Assembly: GCF_028747985.1 (NCBI RefSeq)
Contig: NZ_CP118108.1
Span: forward strand, 140,001-204,000
DNA length: 64,000 nucleotides
Direction: 5' to 3'
Origin: Paenibacillus urinalis
Lineage (GTDB): Bacteria > Bacillota > Bacilli > Paenibacillales > Paenibacillaceae
A program made the position numbers and the translations under genes. The notes under the pieces were generated by a model that was not told the DNA's origin, did no database searches, and was given only the letters and a program-made list of their open reading frames with translations. Numbering within the stretch: the stretch's first letter is position 1; the number at the start of each line of letters is the position of its first letter. Of the stretch, positions 8,688-18,364 are shown in pieces.

Positions 8688-9323
8688 ATGAGCGAAATTT
8701 TAAAGGTAGCTATGCCAAAAGGAAGAATATATAAGAAAGCTTCTGAGCTGTTTCGTGCGGCAGGCATTGCGATTCCAGCCGATATCGATGAATCCCGCAA
8801 GCTGGTCATTCCACTGCCGGAGGCACAGCTGGAATTCATCATGGCCAAGCCGGTGGATGTTCCCACTTATGTAGAGTACGGAGCAGCCGATATCGGTATT
8901 GTCGGCAAGGATGTTTTGTTGGAGGAAAACAAAGACGTGTATGAGCTGCTTGACTTAGGGATCGCTCGCTGCCGGATGTCTGTTATCGGACTGCCGGACT
9001 GGGAGCCGGGCATCAGACAACGGGTGGCCACGAAATATCCGAATGTGGCTTCACAGTATTTTAGAGAGCAGGGTCAGCAAGTAGAGGTCATTAAGCTGAA
9101 CGGGTCAATTGAGCTTGCTCCATTAATCGGTTTGGCTGACCGGATCGTTGATATGGTGGAGACAGGCCAGACGCTTCGCGAGAACGGACTCATTGAATTC
9201 GAGAGCATGTTCGAGATCACCAGCCGATTGATTGCGAACCGGGTAAGCTACCGGATGAAGAACGCCCAGATTCAGAGTTTATGTGATGCCTTGCAGAAGG
9301 TAACTGCAGCACCTGCAGAATAG
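8688..9323 (+). CDS. hisG: ATP phosphoribosyltransferase, short form
   Basis: Catalyses the first step of histidine synthesis, joining ATP and PRPP to give phosphoribosyl-ATP. The 211-residue length marks the short HisG, which lacks the C-terminal regulatory domain and needs HisZ (the preceding gene). The PRPP-binding segment is near [19 protein letters not shown] 8688 is chosen because AAGGAGG at 8669-8675 is well spaced for it and too close to the in-frame GTG 8679. A 175-base space without a recognisable element separates it from hisD. Confidence 0.96.
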   Translation: MSEILKVAMPKGRIYKKASELFRAAGIAIPADIDESRKLVIPLPEAQLEFIMAKPVDVPTYVEYGAADIGIVGKDVLLEENKDVYELLDLGIARCRMSVIGLPDWEPGIRQRVATKYPNVASQYFREQGQQVEVIKLNGSIELAPLIGLADRIVDMVETGQTLRENGLIEFESMFEITSRLIANRVSYRMKNAQIQSLCDALQKVTAAPAE

Positions 9324-9498
9324 AGGATAAATGGTTCATGACATGAAATGCTGGAGCGGGTATATGGGTGTGAACCTTGACAATATAAGGTTTAGCCTGA
9401 CGGTGCTTCATGGAATGAATCATTAAGCAGTTGAATACTTAACGAAATCAATAAAGGATTGTTAGCCCTGAAAGTGTGTCGATGAGGAGGATTCGGTG

Positions 9499-10785
9499 AT
9501 GAGAATCGTACCGGCTAAGGAGTTTCGTCTGAAGCGTGATGTGGATTATGGAACGAAGGAACAGAATGAAGCGGTTCGTCAAATCATTCAGGATGTCCGG
9601 AGCGATGGAGACGCAGCTGTGCTGAAGTATACTGCTCTCCATGACCGGACGGAATTAACTGCAGCCGAGCTGAAGGTGACGGAGGAGGAGATGAAGGCCG
9701 CTTATGATGTAGTGGAGCCTTCATTTATTACCGCAATTCGGGCAGCTGCGCACAACATACGTAAATTTCATGAAAAACAGAAGCGAAGCTCCTGGATGGA
9801 CTTTGATTCTGATGGAAGTCTGCTTGGACAGATTATCCGTCCTCTGGACCGTGTGGGTGTCTACGTGCCAGGCGGTAAGGCGGCATATCCATCCTCTGTG
9901 CTGATGAATGTCATTCCAGCACAGGTGGCTGGTGTGCGCGAGATCGTGATGGTGACGCCGCCGGCAACGAGCGGCGGTGAGGGTATTGACCCGTACATTC
10001 TCGTGGCTGCTGCGGAAGCAGGTGTTAACGAGATGTACCGGGTGGGCGGCGCGCAGGCGATTGCCGCCCTGGCTTACGGCACAGAGAGCATTGAGAAGGT
10101 CGACAAGATCTGTGGACCGGGCAATATATATGTGGCGCTCGCGAAGCGAGAAGTGTTCGGGGCCGTCGATATCGACAGCATTGCAGGCCCGAGTGAGATT
10201 GTGGTCCTGGCGGATGAAACCGCGAAAGCGGACTATGTTGCCGCCGACCTGTTATCTCAGGCGGAGCATGACGAAATGGCCTCCGCCATTCTTGTGACGA
10301 CGTCCCAGCAGCTGGCTGAAGAGGTACAGCAGGATATAGAGGAGCAGCTTCGGAAGCTGCCGAGAGAAGCCATTGCGAGAGCTTCGGTAGAGGCACATGG
10401 AGCGATTATCGTTGTCGATTCCATATTGGAAGGCATTGAAGTTGTGAATAAGCTGGCACCGGAGCACTTGGAAGTGATGGTACAGGAGCCAATGGCTTAT
10501 GTGTCCTATATCCGACATTCGGGCGCCATTTTTCTTGGACCATACAGCTCTGAACCGGTCGGAGACTATTTTGCAGGACCTAATCACATTATTCCGACCA
10601 ACGGGACGGCAAGATATGCATCGCCGGTCGATGTGGACGATTTTACGAAGAAGTCGAGCCTTATCTATTACAGCAAGGAAGCGCTCCTCAAGAATGGAGA
10701 GGCCATTATGGAGCTCGCCCGTCATGAAGGGCTAGAAGGCCATGCAAGAGCAATTGAAATTAGATTGCAGCAAGAGGGCGATTAA
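9499..10785 (+). CDS. hisD: Histidinol dehydrogenase
   Basis: About 428 residues. The enzyme oxidises L-histidinol twice, by way of histidinal, to L-histidine, the last two steps of the pathway. Visible family features: [40 protein letters not shown] and [11 protein letters not shown]; zinc ligands are expected in the SQAEHDE and APEHLE segments. ATG 9499 is preferred over GTG 9496 because GAGGAGG ends 8 bases before it. Confidence 0.97.
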   Translation: MRIVPAKEFRLKRDVDYGTKEQNEAVRQIIQDVRSDGDAAVLKYTALHDRTELTAAELKVTEEEMKAAYDVVEPSFITAIRAAAHNIRKFHEKQKRSSWMDFDSDGSLLGQIIRPLDRVGVYVPGGKAAYPSSVLMNVIPAQVAGVREIVMVTPPATSGGEGIDPYILVAAAEAGVNEMYRVGGAQAIAALAYGTESIEKVDKICGPGNIYVALAKREVFGAVDIDSIAGPSEIVVLADETAKADYVAADLLSQAEHDEMASAILVTTSQQLAEEVQQDIEEQLRKLPREAIARASVEAHGAIIVVDSILEGIEVVNKLAPEHLEVMVQEPMAYVSYIRHSGAIFLGPYSSEPVGDYFAGPNHIIPTNGTARYASPVDVDDFTKKSSLIYYSKEALLKNGEAIMELARHEGLEGHARAIEIRLQQEGD

Positions 10786-10895
10786 TTGTATAGAATTTTT
10801 CGTCTGCGCTAGGTTTGCATTAACATTAAGCAAGAGGATAAATAACAACAAGTACGATGAAATAAAAGTGAGATGCTGAAGAGCGGAGGCGTAAA

Positions 10896-11513
10896 ATGGG
10901 AAATCAGGACAACAGCTTTATTGAAGAAGGACGCGGAGCGAGCGTCAGCCGAAAAACGAATGAGACCGACATTCAGCTTGCCTTCGGTGTGGATGGGACG
11001 GGTCGTTCCGAGATAGAGACGGATGTACCCTTTCTGAACCATATGCTTGACTTGTTTACCAAGCACGGTCAATTTGATCTCCAAGTCGTCGCCAAAGGCG
11101 ATATCGAAATTGACGATCATCACACTGTGGAGGATATCGGCATCTGTCTTGGCCAAACGCTGCATACTGCATTAGGTGATAAAAAAGGGATCAAGCGCTA
11201 TGCAAGTGTATTTGTACCGATGGATGAGGCGCTGGCACAGGTCGTGATCGATATCAGCAATCGTCCGCACTTCGAATATCGGGCGCAGTATCCTTCCCAG
11301 CAGGTAGGAAGCTTCTCTACAGAGCTGGTTCAGGAATTCTTATGGAAGTTTGCGCTTGAAGCACGCATTACGCTTCATGTTATCGTTCATTACGGTCAGA
11401 ACACCCATCATATGATTGAGGCTGTATTTAAGGCGCTTGGCAGAGCACTGGACGAAGCGACAGCAGTCGATCCGCGTGTTACCGGTGTCCCATCGACGAA
11501 GGGAGTGCTGTAG
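10896..11513 (+). CDS. hisB: Imidazoleglycerol-phosphate dehydratase
   Basis: 205 residues. It dehydrates imidazole glycerol phosphate to imidazole acetol phosphate. The metal-binding repeats typical of the family are present (FLNHMLDLFTKHG, DDHHTVEDIG, HNTHHMIE-like QNTHHMIEAVFKALGRAL). This is the monofunctional enzyme with no phosphatase domain, in keeping with a separate hisJ downstream. RBS GGAGG lies 8 bases before the ATG. Confidence 0.97.
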   Translation: MGNQDNSFIEEGRGASVSRKTNETDIQLAFGVDGTGRSEIETDVPFLNHMLDLFTKHGQFDLQVVAKGDIEIDDHHTVEDIGICLGQTLHTALGDKKGIKRYASVFVPMDEALAQVVIDISNRPHFEYRAQYPSQQVGSFSTELVQEFLWKFALEARITLHVIVHYGQNTHHMIEAVFKALGRALDEATAVDPRVTGVPSTKGVL

Positions 11514-11517
11514 CCTT

Positions 11518-12141
11518 ATGACCATAGCTATTGTTGATTATGGAATGGGGAACCTGCACAGCGTAAGCAAAGCTGTCGAAAGACTCGGTTATACAGCACT
11601 CGTAACAGGAAATGAACAGGAGATTCTAGGGGCTTCCGGCGTCATTCTGCCGGGTGTAGGTGCATTTGGAGATGCGATGCAGCATCTTCGGGAAACGAAG
11701 CTCGATACGGTCGTTAAGCAGGTAAGCGAGAACGGAACACCGCTGCTCGGTATTTGTCTTGGGATGCAGCTGCTCTTCAGCCGGAGTGAAGAGCACGGGA
11801 ATCATGAAGGTCTCGGTATTTTGCCAGGGGATGTTGTCAGATTTGAAGAGAGAGCAGAGTATAAGGTTCCACATATGGGATGGAATGAGCTTGAATTCAA
11901 GCATGAGGATAGCCCTCTGTTTGATGGACTGGAGGAAGGGCATGTGTACTTTGTCCATTCCTATCATGTGAAGCCGGAAGTGGAATCGAATCTGCTGGCA
12001 GTTACGGATTATGGGTATCCAGTGACCGCAATTGTCGGCCAAGGCTCTGTATATGGCATGCAGTTTCATCCCGAGAAGAGCGGAGAGCTGGGAATGCAGC
12101 TCCTGAACAATTTCCTGCGTTTAGCGGAAGCTTCTAAATGA
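11518..12141 (+). CDS. hisH: Imidazole glycerol phosphate synthase, glutaminase subunit
   Basis: 207 residues, class I glutamine amidotransferase that supplies ammonia to HisF. Nucleophile Cys80 sits in LLGICLGMQLLF; the His and Glu of the triad are in GMQFHPEKSG. The ATG at 11518, 4 bases after the hisB stop, gives the normal N-terminus MTIAIVDYGMGN; GGGAG at the end of hisB serves as the ribosome binding site, so the two are likely coupled. Confidence 0.96.
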   Translation: MTIAIVDYGMGNLHSVSKAVERLGYTALVTGNEQEILGASGVILPGVGAFGDAMQHLRETKLDTVVKQVSENGTPLLGICLGMQLLFSRSEEHGNHEGLGILPGDVVRFEERAEYKVPHMGWNELEFKHEDSPLFDGLEEGHVYFVHSYHVKPEVESNLLAVTDYGYPVTAIVGQGSVYGMQFHPEKSGELGMQLLNNFLRLAEASK

Positions 12142-12262
12142 GAGGATGAATAAGTCTTAAGAATCTATTGTAACGAGGAGCTTATAGCTATAGCTCTCTT
12201 GAATGATGGGGTCAAGATTGGTGTGAGAATCCAGAGAGATGATGGGGGAGGCCTGAATTAGT

Positions 12263-13009
12263 ATGTCTTTGTTCACTATATATCCGGCGATTGATATTCG
12301 AGGCGGCAAATGTGTAAGGCTGGTGCAAGGAGACTATAACCAAGAGACGGTGTACAACGACAGTCCGGTAGATGCTGCCAAGGAGTGGGAGGCGCAGGGA
12401 GGCTCCTTCATCCATTTGGTCGATCTTGATGGAGCGAAGGAAGGTAAGCCGGTGAATGCTGAAGTCATCGGAAAAATTGCCTCCGCTGTAAATGTTCCTG
12501 TGCAAGTCGGAGGCGGGCTGCGCCGGATTGAGGATGTAGAACAGCTTCTGTCACTTGGCGTCGGCCGGGTTATTCTCGGTACTGCGGCAATCGAGGATCG
12601 GCAGTTTACAGAGAAGGTGCTTGCTTCCTATGGTGACAAGGTAGCTATTGGCATTGATGCAAGAGACGGTTATGTGGCGACAAGAGGCTGGCTTGAAACT
12701 TCTCAGGTTAAAGCGGAGGTGCTGGCCAAGGAGCTTGCTGCATACGGAGCTAAGACTTTTATTTTCACGGATATTTCGAGAGACGGAATGATGCAGGGTC
12801 CGAATATTGAAGCCATTGTATCCTTAGCTGAGGTCAGCGGACAGCAGGTGATTGCTTCCGGCGGAGTCAGCACGATGGAAGATCTGGTGCGTCTGCACAG
12901 ATACAGAGATCAGGGCGTCAGCGGTGCGATCGTTGGAAAGGCCTTGTATACGGGAGCGATTGATCTGAGACAGGCGATCGAGACGATGAATAACAATGGT
13001 TTAACGTAA
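12263..13009 (+). CDS. hisA: ProFAR isomerase HisA
   Basis: 248 residues, (beta/alpha)8 barrel. It isomerises ProFAR to PRFAR. The catalytic Asp11 lies in [14 protein letters not shown]; the second catalytic Asp is in [11 protein letters not shown]; phosphate loops include QVGGGLR and ASGGVS. RBS GGGGGAGG precedes ATG 12263. The 121 bases between hisH and hisA hold no gene I can support. Confidence 0.97.
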   Translation: MSLFTIYPAIDIRGGKCVRLVQGDYNQETVYNDSPVDAAKEWEAQGGSFIHLVDLDGAKEGKPVNAEVIGKIASAVNVPVQVGGGLRRIEDVEQLLSLGVGRVILGTAAIEDRQFTEKVLASYGDKVAIGIDARDGYVATRGWLETSQVKAEVLAKELAAYGAKTFIFTDISRDGMMQGPNIEAIVSLAEVSGQQVIASGGVSTMEDLVRLHRYRDQGVSGAIVGKALYTGAIDLRQAIETMNNNGLT

Positions 13010-13047
13010 GCGAGTATAGACGAAAGAGCGAGAGAAGAGGTGGACCT

Positions 13048-13806
13048 ATGCTGGCCAAGCGAATCATTCCGTGCCTGGATGTAAAGGACGGCAGAGTAGT
13101 AAAGGGAGTCAATTTCGTCAATCTGAGAGACGCCGGTGATCCTGTAGAGCTGGCTGCCTTGTATGATAAGGAAGGGGCAGACGAGATTGTCTTCTTGGAC
13201 ATTTCGGCCTCAGCAGAAGGGCGGGAGACGATGATTGAGGTCGTCCGTCAAACCGCTGGAGAAATTGCGATTCCTTTCACAGTCGGCGGGGGAATCAAGC
13301 ATGTGGATGACATGAAGAGAATTTTGCGTGCGGGTGCGGACAAGATCGGGATTAATACAGCCGCTGTACTGAATCCGGATTTAATTACTCAAGGTGCACA
13401 GCGGTTCGGTTCTCAGTGTATTGTGGTTGCCGTCGATGCCAAGTGGAACGAGTCCATTGGCGATTGGGAGGTATATACACACGGCGGGAGAAAGGCTGCG
13501 GGGATTCGGGCACTGGATTGGGTCAAACGAGCTGAGCAGCTGGGAGCTGGAGAAGTACTCTTAACGAGCATGGATACAGACGGAACGAAGGACGGATTCG
13601 ATATCGCACTGACGAAGGCTGTCAGTGAGACAGTCGGCATTCCCGTTATTGCTTCAGGCGGTGCAGGGCAAGAAGCGCATTTTGAAGAAGTGTTCACAGA
13701 AGGCAAAGCAGATGCAGGGCTAGCTGCAACGATCTTCCACTATAAAGAGATCGCGATACCGCATCTCAAACAGCAGCTGAAATCCAAAGGGGTTGAAATT
13801 CGATGA
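13048..13806 (+). CDS. hisF: Imidazole glycerol phosphate synthase, cyclase subunit
   Basis: 252 residues, barrel partner of HisH. Converts PRFAR and ammonia into imidazole glycerol phosphate and AICAR. Asp11 in [14 protein letters not shown] and the second catalytic Asp in VVAVDAKW are present. AGAGGTGG precedes the ATG. The stop overlaps the hisIE start by 4 bases (ATGA). Confidence 0.97.
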   Translation: MLAKRIIPCLDVKDGRVVKGVNFVNLRDAGDPVELAALYDKEGADEIVFLDISASAEGRETMIEVVRQTAGEIAIPFTVGGGIKHVDDMKRILRAGADKIGINTAAVLNPDLITQGAQRFGSQCIVVAVDAKWNESIGDWEVYTHGGRKAAGIRALDWVKRAEQLGAGEVLLTSMDTDGTKDGFDIALTKAVSETVGIPVIASGGAGQEAHFEEVFTEGKADAGLAATIFHYKEIAIPHLKQQLKSKGVEIR

Positions 13807-14495
13807 GTACAGAACTAGCAATAGAAGCCGTCCGTTTTGATGAAAAGGGTCTAGTCCCTGCCATCGTTCAGGATGCGGACACCAAAGAAGTGCTGATGAT
13901 GGCCTATATGAATGAAGAGTCGCTGCTGAAGTCCATCTCAACGGGAGAGACCTGGTTCTGGTCTCGTTCGCGGAACGAGCTGTGGAATAAGGGGGCGACG
14001 TCCGGTAATGTTCAGTCGATCATAACTATGAAGTACGATTGTGATGGAGACACGCTGCTTATGCTGGTAGAGCCAAAAGGCCCAGCTTGCCATACGGGCG
14101 AGAACAGCTGTTTTTATCGTGAGATTCGTGGACTGGCTCGAACGAATGCTTCTGTGACTGTACGCGGTACTAGTGAGGGTGGTTCTGCATCGGAAGTCCG
14201 GTTTGAAGTACTGGCTGAGCTGGAGCGTGTCATCTCAGAGCGTGAGAAGGAGCGCCCTGAAGGTGCATATACGACATATCTGTTCGATAAAGGCGTAGAT
14301 AAGATCCTCAAGAAGATCGGTGAGGAAGCGTCAGAAACGATCATCGCTGCCAAGAATAAGGATAATCAGGAGCTCAGACTTGAGGTCAGTGACCTGATCT
14401 ATCATTTACTCGTTCTCCTTGAAGAACGGAAGCTGCCGCTGGATGAGATCATGCAGGAGCTCAGTCTTCGTCATGAACGTCCACGCCGGGATTAA
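13803..14495 (+). CDS. hisIE: Bifunctional PRA-CH hydrolase / PRA-PH pyrophosphatase
   Basis: 230 residues and two domains. The N-terminal ~115 residues are HisI (cyclohydrolase) with the metal ligands in [11 protein letters not shown] and CHTGENSCF; the C-terminal ~90 residues are HisE (pyrophosphohydrolase), with [18 protein letters not shown]. Together they perform steps 2 and 3 of the pathway. Overlap with hisF indicates translational coupling. Confidence 0.97.
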   Translation: MSTELAIEAVRFDEKGLVPAIVQDADTKEVLMMAYMNEESLLKSISTGETWFWSRSRNELWNKGATSGNVQSIITMKYDCDGDTLLMLVEPKGPACHTGENSCFYREIRGLARTNASVTVRGTSEGGSASEVRFEVLAELERVISEREKERPEGAYTTYLFDKGVDKILKKIGEEASETIIAAKNKDNQELRLEVSDLIYHLLVLLEERKLPLDEIMQELSLRHERPRRD

Positions 14496-14511
14496 GGAAG
14501 GTGAGAGCTCT

Positions 14512-15336
14512 ATGTCTATGCTAATCGACTTTCATACACATCATGCCCGCTGCGGGCATGCCGTTGGAGAGCTGGAAGCCTATGTACAGCAAGCCGTTCG
14601 GCTCGGTTACAGCCAAATTGGGCTGTCCGATCATATGCCGCTGATCCACGTCGATCCGGCAACGTATTATCCTGAAATGGCCATGCCAATGGAGGAGCTT
14701 CCCCGCTACGTGGAGGAGTGTTTATCACTGAAGGAGAAGTACAAGGGACAAATCGAGGTGCGCGTCGGTCTTGAAGGTGACTACATCGAGGGATGGGAGG
14801 AGAAGATTGAGCAGATCATTCATGCCTATCCTTTTGATTATGTCATCGGCTCCGTTCACTTCTTGAAGGAATGGGACATTTCGGATTATCGGCAGGTGCA
14901 TAACTGGGAGAACAAGGATGTTCTTGAAGTGTACAAGACGTATTACGATGCAGTGAAGAAGGCGGCACGCTCAGGGCTCTATGATTTTCTCGGGCACATT
15001 GATGTGATCAAACGTTTCGGCTATACACCCAAGCCAGTGGAAGCAGAGGAATGGTTGCAGCTGGAGAGCTCCGTCCTTGAGACGATTGCCGCAAGCAGGA
15101 TGGCAATAGAGCTGAATGCCTCTGGTCTATCCAAGCCTTGTGCGGAGATGTTCCCGAGCCGGCGAATACTTGAGAAAGCCTGTGAACTGAATATTCCAAT
15201 CACGGTTGGATCTGATGCACATGATCCGGCGAAAGTAGGCGAGCATGTCGATCAGGCAAGAGAACTTCTAAGAGAAATCGGCTACACTGAGCTTGCCGTA
15301 TTCGAGCAGCGAAAACGGTCGTCTGTTCCATTGTAA
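14512..15336 (+). CDS. hisJ: Histidinol-phosphatase, PHP family
   Basis: 274 residues. The PHP-type metal site is visible: DFHTHHARCGHA at the N-terminus, GLSDHMP, a GLEGDYIEG segment, and GSDAHDP near the C-terminus. It dephosphorylates histidinol phosphate, the activity absent from the monofunctional HisB. ATG 14512 is preceded by AAGGAAGGTGAG and begins 16 bases after hisIE. With this gene the operon covers every step except the HisC aminotransferase, which is also outside the his operon in B. subtilis. Confidence 0.93.
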   Translation: MSMLIDFHTHHARCGHAVGELEAYVQQAVRLGYSQIGLSDHMPLIHVDPATYYPEMAMPMEELPRYVEECLSLKEKYKGQIEVRVGLEGDYIEGWEEKIEQIIHAYPFDYVIGSVHFLKEWDISDYRQVHNWENKDVLEVYKTYYDAVKKAARSGLYDFLGHIDVIKRFGYTPKPVEAEEWLQLESSVLETIAASRMAIELNASGLSKPCAEMFPSRRILEKACELNIPITVGSDAHDPAKVGEHVDQARELLREIGYTELAVFEQRKRSSVPL

Positions 15337-15358
15337 TCCGCTCGCCTAAGAGTATAAT
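15331..15358 (+). promoter_or_regulatory. Possible promoter for the downstream prs-like gene
   Basis: TTGTAA (15331-15336, including the hisJ stop), a 16-base spacer and TATAAT (15353-15358). It would give the PRPP synthetase gene some expression apart from the his promoter. Confidence 0.5.
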
Positions 15359-15424
15359 GGAAATATAAGGTTGTATTACGGATGACTAGTAGTGACGTCA
15401 AAAATTCAGCTCCAGGAGGTATGT

Positions 15425-16375
15425 ATGCAGCATTCTCTCCGTATATTTTCGGGTTCGTCCAACCCTCAGCTTGTACAAAATATTTGCCGCAAGCTTGGAG
15501 TCGAATCGGGTAAGCTCAAAATATCCCGCTTCAAGAGTGGTGAGATTTATGTGCACTATGAGGAAACGATCCGAAATTGTGATGTATTTCTAGTCCAATC
15601 GCTGTCGAGACCGATCAACGAACTGCTCGTGGAGCTGCTCGTGATGATTGATGCCGCCAAGCGGGCATCTGCCCGAACGATTAATGTCATTTTGCCCTAT
15701 TATGGCTATGCAAGGCAGGAACGCAAATCCGCACCACGAGAGCCGATCTCTGCCAAGCTGCTGGCGGATGTACTGACGACAGCGGGTGCGAGCAGAGTCG
15801 TAACGATCGACCTGCATGCTGCAGCAATCCAGGGCTTCTTCAATATACCCGTTGATCACCTGACGGCTCTTGATTTGATATGTGACTACTTGAAGAGTAA
15901 AAATATTGCGAATCCGGTTATTGTGTCACCGGATGCAGGCCGGGCCTCCATGGCGGAGAAGCTGGCCAGCAGACTGGACTCACCATTCGCCATCATGATT
16001 AAGAAGCGTCCCAATCATAATGAATCGGTTATTACTCATGTTATCGGGGATGTAGATGGCAGGACACCGATTATAATAGAAGATTTAATTGATACAGGTA
16101 CGACCATTGTAAATGTGGTGGAGGGGCTTAAAGAGAGAGGAGCCGGTCCTGCTATTGTCTGCGCGACGCATGGTCTATTTTCAGGACCAGCCTTGGAAAG
16201 GCTTACGCACCCTCATATTTCTGAGATTGTGGTCACCGACTCCATAGCGTTGCCCGAATCAGGTAATCCTTCGTGCTTCACGGTCTTGTCCGTTGCACCG
16301 ATGCTGGCGAGAGCGATTCGTATTATTCTTGATGGCGGCTCAATTGCCACGTTGTTTAAGGATGCTGGTGTATAG
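15425..16375 (+). CDS. prs: Ribose-phosphate pyrophosphokinase (PRPP synthetase)
   Basis: 316 residues from ATG 15425, which has CCAGGAGGT directly upstream. Makes PRPP from ribose-5-phosphate and ATP. Visible: GSSNPQL near the N-terminus, the flexible loop YGYARQERKSAPREP, DLHAAAIQGFFNIPVDHL, and a PRPP loop that reads IEDLIDTGTTI, where the usual form is close to VDDMIDTAGT. It ends the his cluster, a sensible place because HisG consumes PRPP. The altered loop suggests a paralogue; Bacillales usually carry a main prs near glmU. Whether activity is normal cannot be judged here. Confidence 0.9.
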   Translation: MQHSLRIFSGSSNPQLVQNICRKLGVESGKLKISRFKSGEIYVHYEETIRNCDVFLVQSLSRPINELLVELLVMIDAAKRASARTINVILPYYGYARQERKSAPREPISAKLLADVLTTAGASRVVTIDLHAAAIQGFFNIPVDHLTALDLICDYLKSKNIANPVIVSPDAGRASMAEKLASRLDSPFAIMIKKRPNHNESVITHVIGDVDGRTPIIIEDLIDTGTTIVNVVEGLKERGAGPAIVCATHGLFSGPALERLTHPHISEIVVTDSIALPESGNPSCFTVLSVAPMLARAIRIILDGGSIATLFKDAGV

Positions 16376-16377
16376 AA

Positions 16378-16407
16378 GTTCTCCCTATAGACGGGAGAGC
16401 TTTTTTT
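16378..16407 (+). terminator. Terminator of the his-prs unit
   Basis: GTTCTCCC pairs with GGGAGAGC around a 7-base loop, followed by seven T. It starts 3 bases after the prs stop codon. Confidence 0.9.
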
Positions 16408-16489
16408 ATTACCACTCCATGAAGATGGATAGTATATATTTTCATTGAGTGCATAGTTTTGCAATACCGGCGAAGAGTTGCTCAGATTA

Positions 16490-16498
16490 TGTTATACT
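16490..16498 (+). promoter_or_regulatory. Extended -10 promoter of the TPR gene
   Basis: TGTTATACT fits an extended -10 (TGnTATACT), 45 bases before the proposed start; no good -35 box is seen. Confidence 0.45.
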
Positions 16499-16542
16499 GG
16501 AGAGTATGAAATTGTATGTTATGGGGAGGTGCCTTGGCACAT

Positions 16543-18042
16543 ATGAAAAGCAAGCCACAGCGGACTGACAGCTCTTCTAATAATGTTATACAGGTTCATC
16601 TCGATGCTTCTTTCTTCTTTGAAAGAGCCGTCCGCGAGCTGGATCGCAATCATTATGACAAGGCGCTTAAATATTTTCGCAAAGCTGTTGAATATGAACC
16701 GGACAATCCGGTGAATCATTGTAATATGGCGGGTATATTATCAGAGATGGGTGATTATGCCGGCTCGAATGAAGTATTGGAGCATATCATGAAGCACGTT
16801 GACTCTGGAATGACAGAATGCTACTTCTATATGGCCAATAACTACGCCAACATGGAGCAGTTTGAATCTGCCGAGGAAGCACTGGTGACCTATTTGGAGG
16901 AGGATGAGCAAGGGCACTTTCTCGAAGAAGCAGAGGAAATGATGGAGCTTCTATCTCACGAGCTCAAACGCAAGCCTCATGTTAAAAGGATCAAAGCAAG
17001 AGAAGGCGTTGCAGAGCATGATTATGCGCGCAGCTTGCTGGAGGAAGGCAAATTTGCACAGGCAGCAGAAATGCTGGAGAGCATCGCTTCCGAGCATCCT
17101 GATTTTGTATCAGCACGCAACAATCTAGCTCTGGCTTACTATTATATGGGACGATTCCCGAAAGCCAAGCAAACGATATACGATCTGCTTGAGCAGGAGC
17201 CCGGCAATTTGCATGCACTGTGCAATCTGGCGATTTTTTATCAGAACGAAGGAGACACAGAGCAAGTGGCACTGCTATTGAAGCAGCTCTTGACCCTGGT
17301 TCCTTTTGAACAAGAGCATGTATTTAAGCTGGGCACTACGATGGGGATCTTAGGTCAGCACGAAGCGGCCTATATGCATTTCCGCCGGCTGATGAAGAGT
17401 GGAGAGGCTGGGAGTGATCCTTCACTCGTGCATTATACGGCTGTCGCCGCATGCAATACCGAAAGGTATGATACAGCGAAACGACTGTGGCAGATGGTCA
17501 GTCAGCTGGATCCGGAGTCAGAGGTACCGAAGTTTTATTTGGACCAGCTCCATTCGAGAAGAGAGGATCAAAGCGTAGGTCCTGTAAGCTACCACTATCA
17601 TTTACCGTTCGAAGAGCAATTTCGTCTGTGGGAGAAGTACGGAAGCCATGTGCCCGATGATATCAAAAAAGATCCGTTAATCCGTTCTTCCTTCTTCTGG
17701 GCTCTTCATCACGGCGATGATGCAACGAAGGCCAATGTCATTAGGGCGCTTCGAATAATTGGAGACTATGAGGTTCAGCAGGCTCTTACTTCTTTTTTGG
17801 AGGAGGAAGGGGAGAGTCTGGAGCTGAAGCAAATGGCGCTGTCTGTGCTCCGTGAGATTGGGGATCTGAACGAAACCGATATGGATGACGGAGCTTCGGA
17901 ATCTCTGTCGAATTCTTACGGTCAAGGCACACCGGTACTGACGCAATACCGTTTTGGCCGAAGCGAACAGGGGCAGGAGTCATCTCCTGTACTGGATGAT
18001 CGGCAGCAGGCAAGGTCGTCGACATGGCTCTCGAGAAAATGA
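16543..18042 (+). CDS. Tetratricopeptide-repeat protein
   Basis: About 499 residues of mostly helical TPR sequence. Clear units occur near the N-terminus (NHYDKALKYFRKAVEYEPDN) and mid-protein (FAQAAEMLESIASEHPDF, GRFPKAKQTIYDLLEQEPGN); the C-terminal third is less regular and ends in a Ser/Gln-rich tail. No catalytic motif or signal peptide is seen, so it is probably a cytoplasmic scaffold. The start is uncertain: GGGGAGG at 16523-16529 serves TTG 16534 or ATG 16543; ATG 16516 lies upstream of it. The 3' end overlaps the next gene by 19 bases. Confidence 0.85.
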   Translation: MKSKPQRTDSSSNNVIQVHLDASFFFERAVRELDRNHYDKALKYFRKAVEYEPDNPVNHCNMAGILSEMGDYAGSNEVLEHIMKHVDSGMTECYFYMANNYANMEQFESAEEALVTYLEEDEQGHFLEEAEEMMELLSHELKRKPHVKRIKAREGVAEHDYARSLLEEGKFAQAAEMLESIASEHPDFVSARNNLALAYYYMGRFPKAKQTIYDLLEQEPGNLHALCNLAIFYQNEGDTEQVALLLKQLLTLVPFEQEHVFKLGTTMGILGQHEAAYMHFRRLMKSGEAGSDPSLVHYTAVAACNTERYDTAKRLWQMVSQLDPESEVPKFYLDQLHSRREDQSVGPVSYHYHLPFEEQFRLWEKYGSHVPDDIKKDPLIRSSFFWALHHGDDATKANVIRALRIIGDYEVQQALTSFLEEEGESLELKQMALSVLREIGDLNETDMDDGASESLSNSYGQGTPVLTQYRFGRSEQGQESSPVLDDRQQARSSTWLSRK

Positions 18043-18332
18043 ATAAACGATCTGAGCATTTGCGTGAAGGTGTTCAGCATTTATGGGCAGACTATCTGAT
18101 GAGAGTGTCTCCTGACATGCCGGCCATTCAGCATACAGAAGGATGGTCAGCTGCCCTGGAATATCTGACGATGAAGTATGTATCTAAGGGAACAACGTAT
18201 TCAGAACTGGCCCAAAGATACGGGATTTCTGCATCAACTGTAAGCAGATACGTGAAGCAAATTGATCGTGTATGTGATATTCAGCATCGAATTGAACACA
18301 TCTTTCAGGCTCTGAAGGAGAAGAAATCGTAG
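18024..18332 (+). CDS. Small helix-turn-helix protein
   Basis: 102 residues. A predicted HTH (TYSELAQRYGISASTVSRYVKQ, split here as TYSELAQRYGIS plus ASTVSRYVK) lies at about residues 60-82, followed by a basic helical tail. The form suggests a DNA-binding protein with no ligand domain. It overlaps the end of the TPR gene (ATG 18024; a second in-frame ATG lies at 18039), so the two are probably co-translated and may act together. Target unknown. trxB follows after 32 bases. Confidence 0.8.
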   Translation: MALEKMNKRSEHLREGVQHLWADYLMRVSPDMPAIQHTEGWSAALEYLTMKYVSKGTTYSELAQRYGISASTVSRYVKQIDRVCDIQHRIEHIFQALKEKKS

Positions 18333-18364
18333 CATTCCACAATAAACGCTAGGGAGGTATCCGT

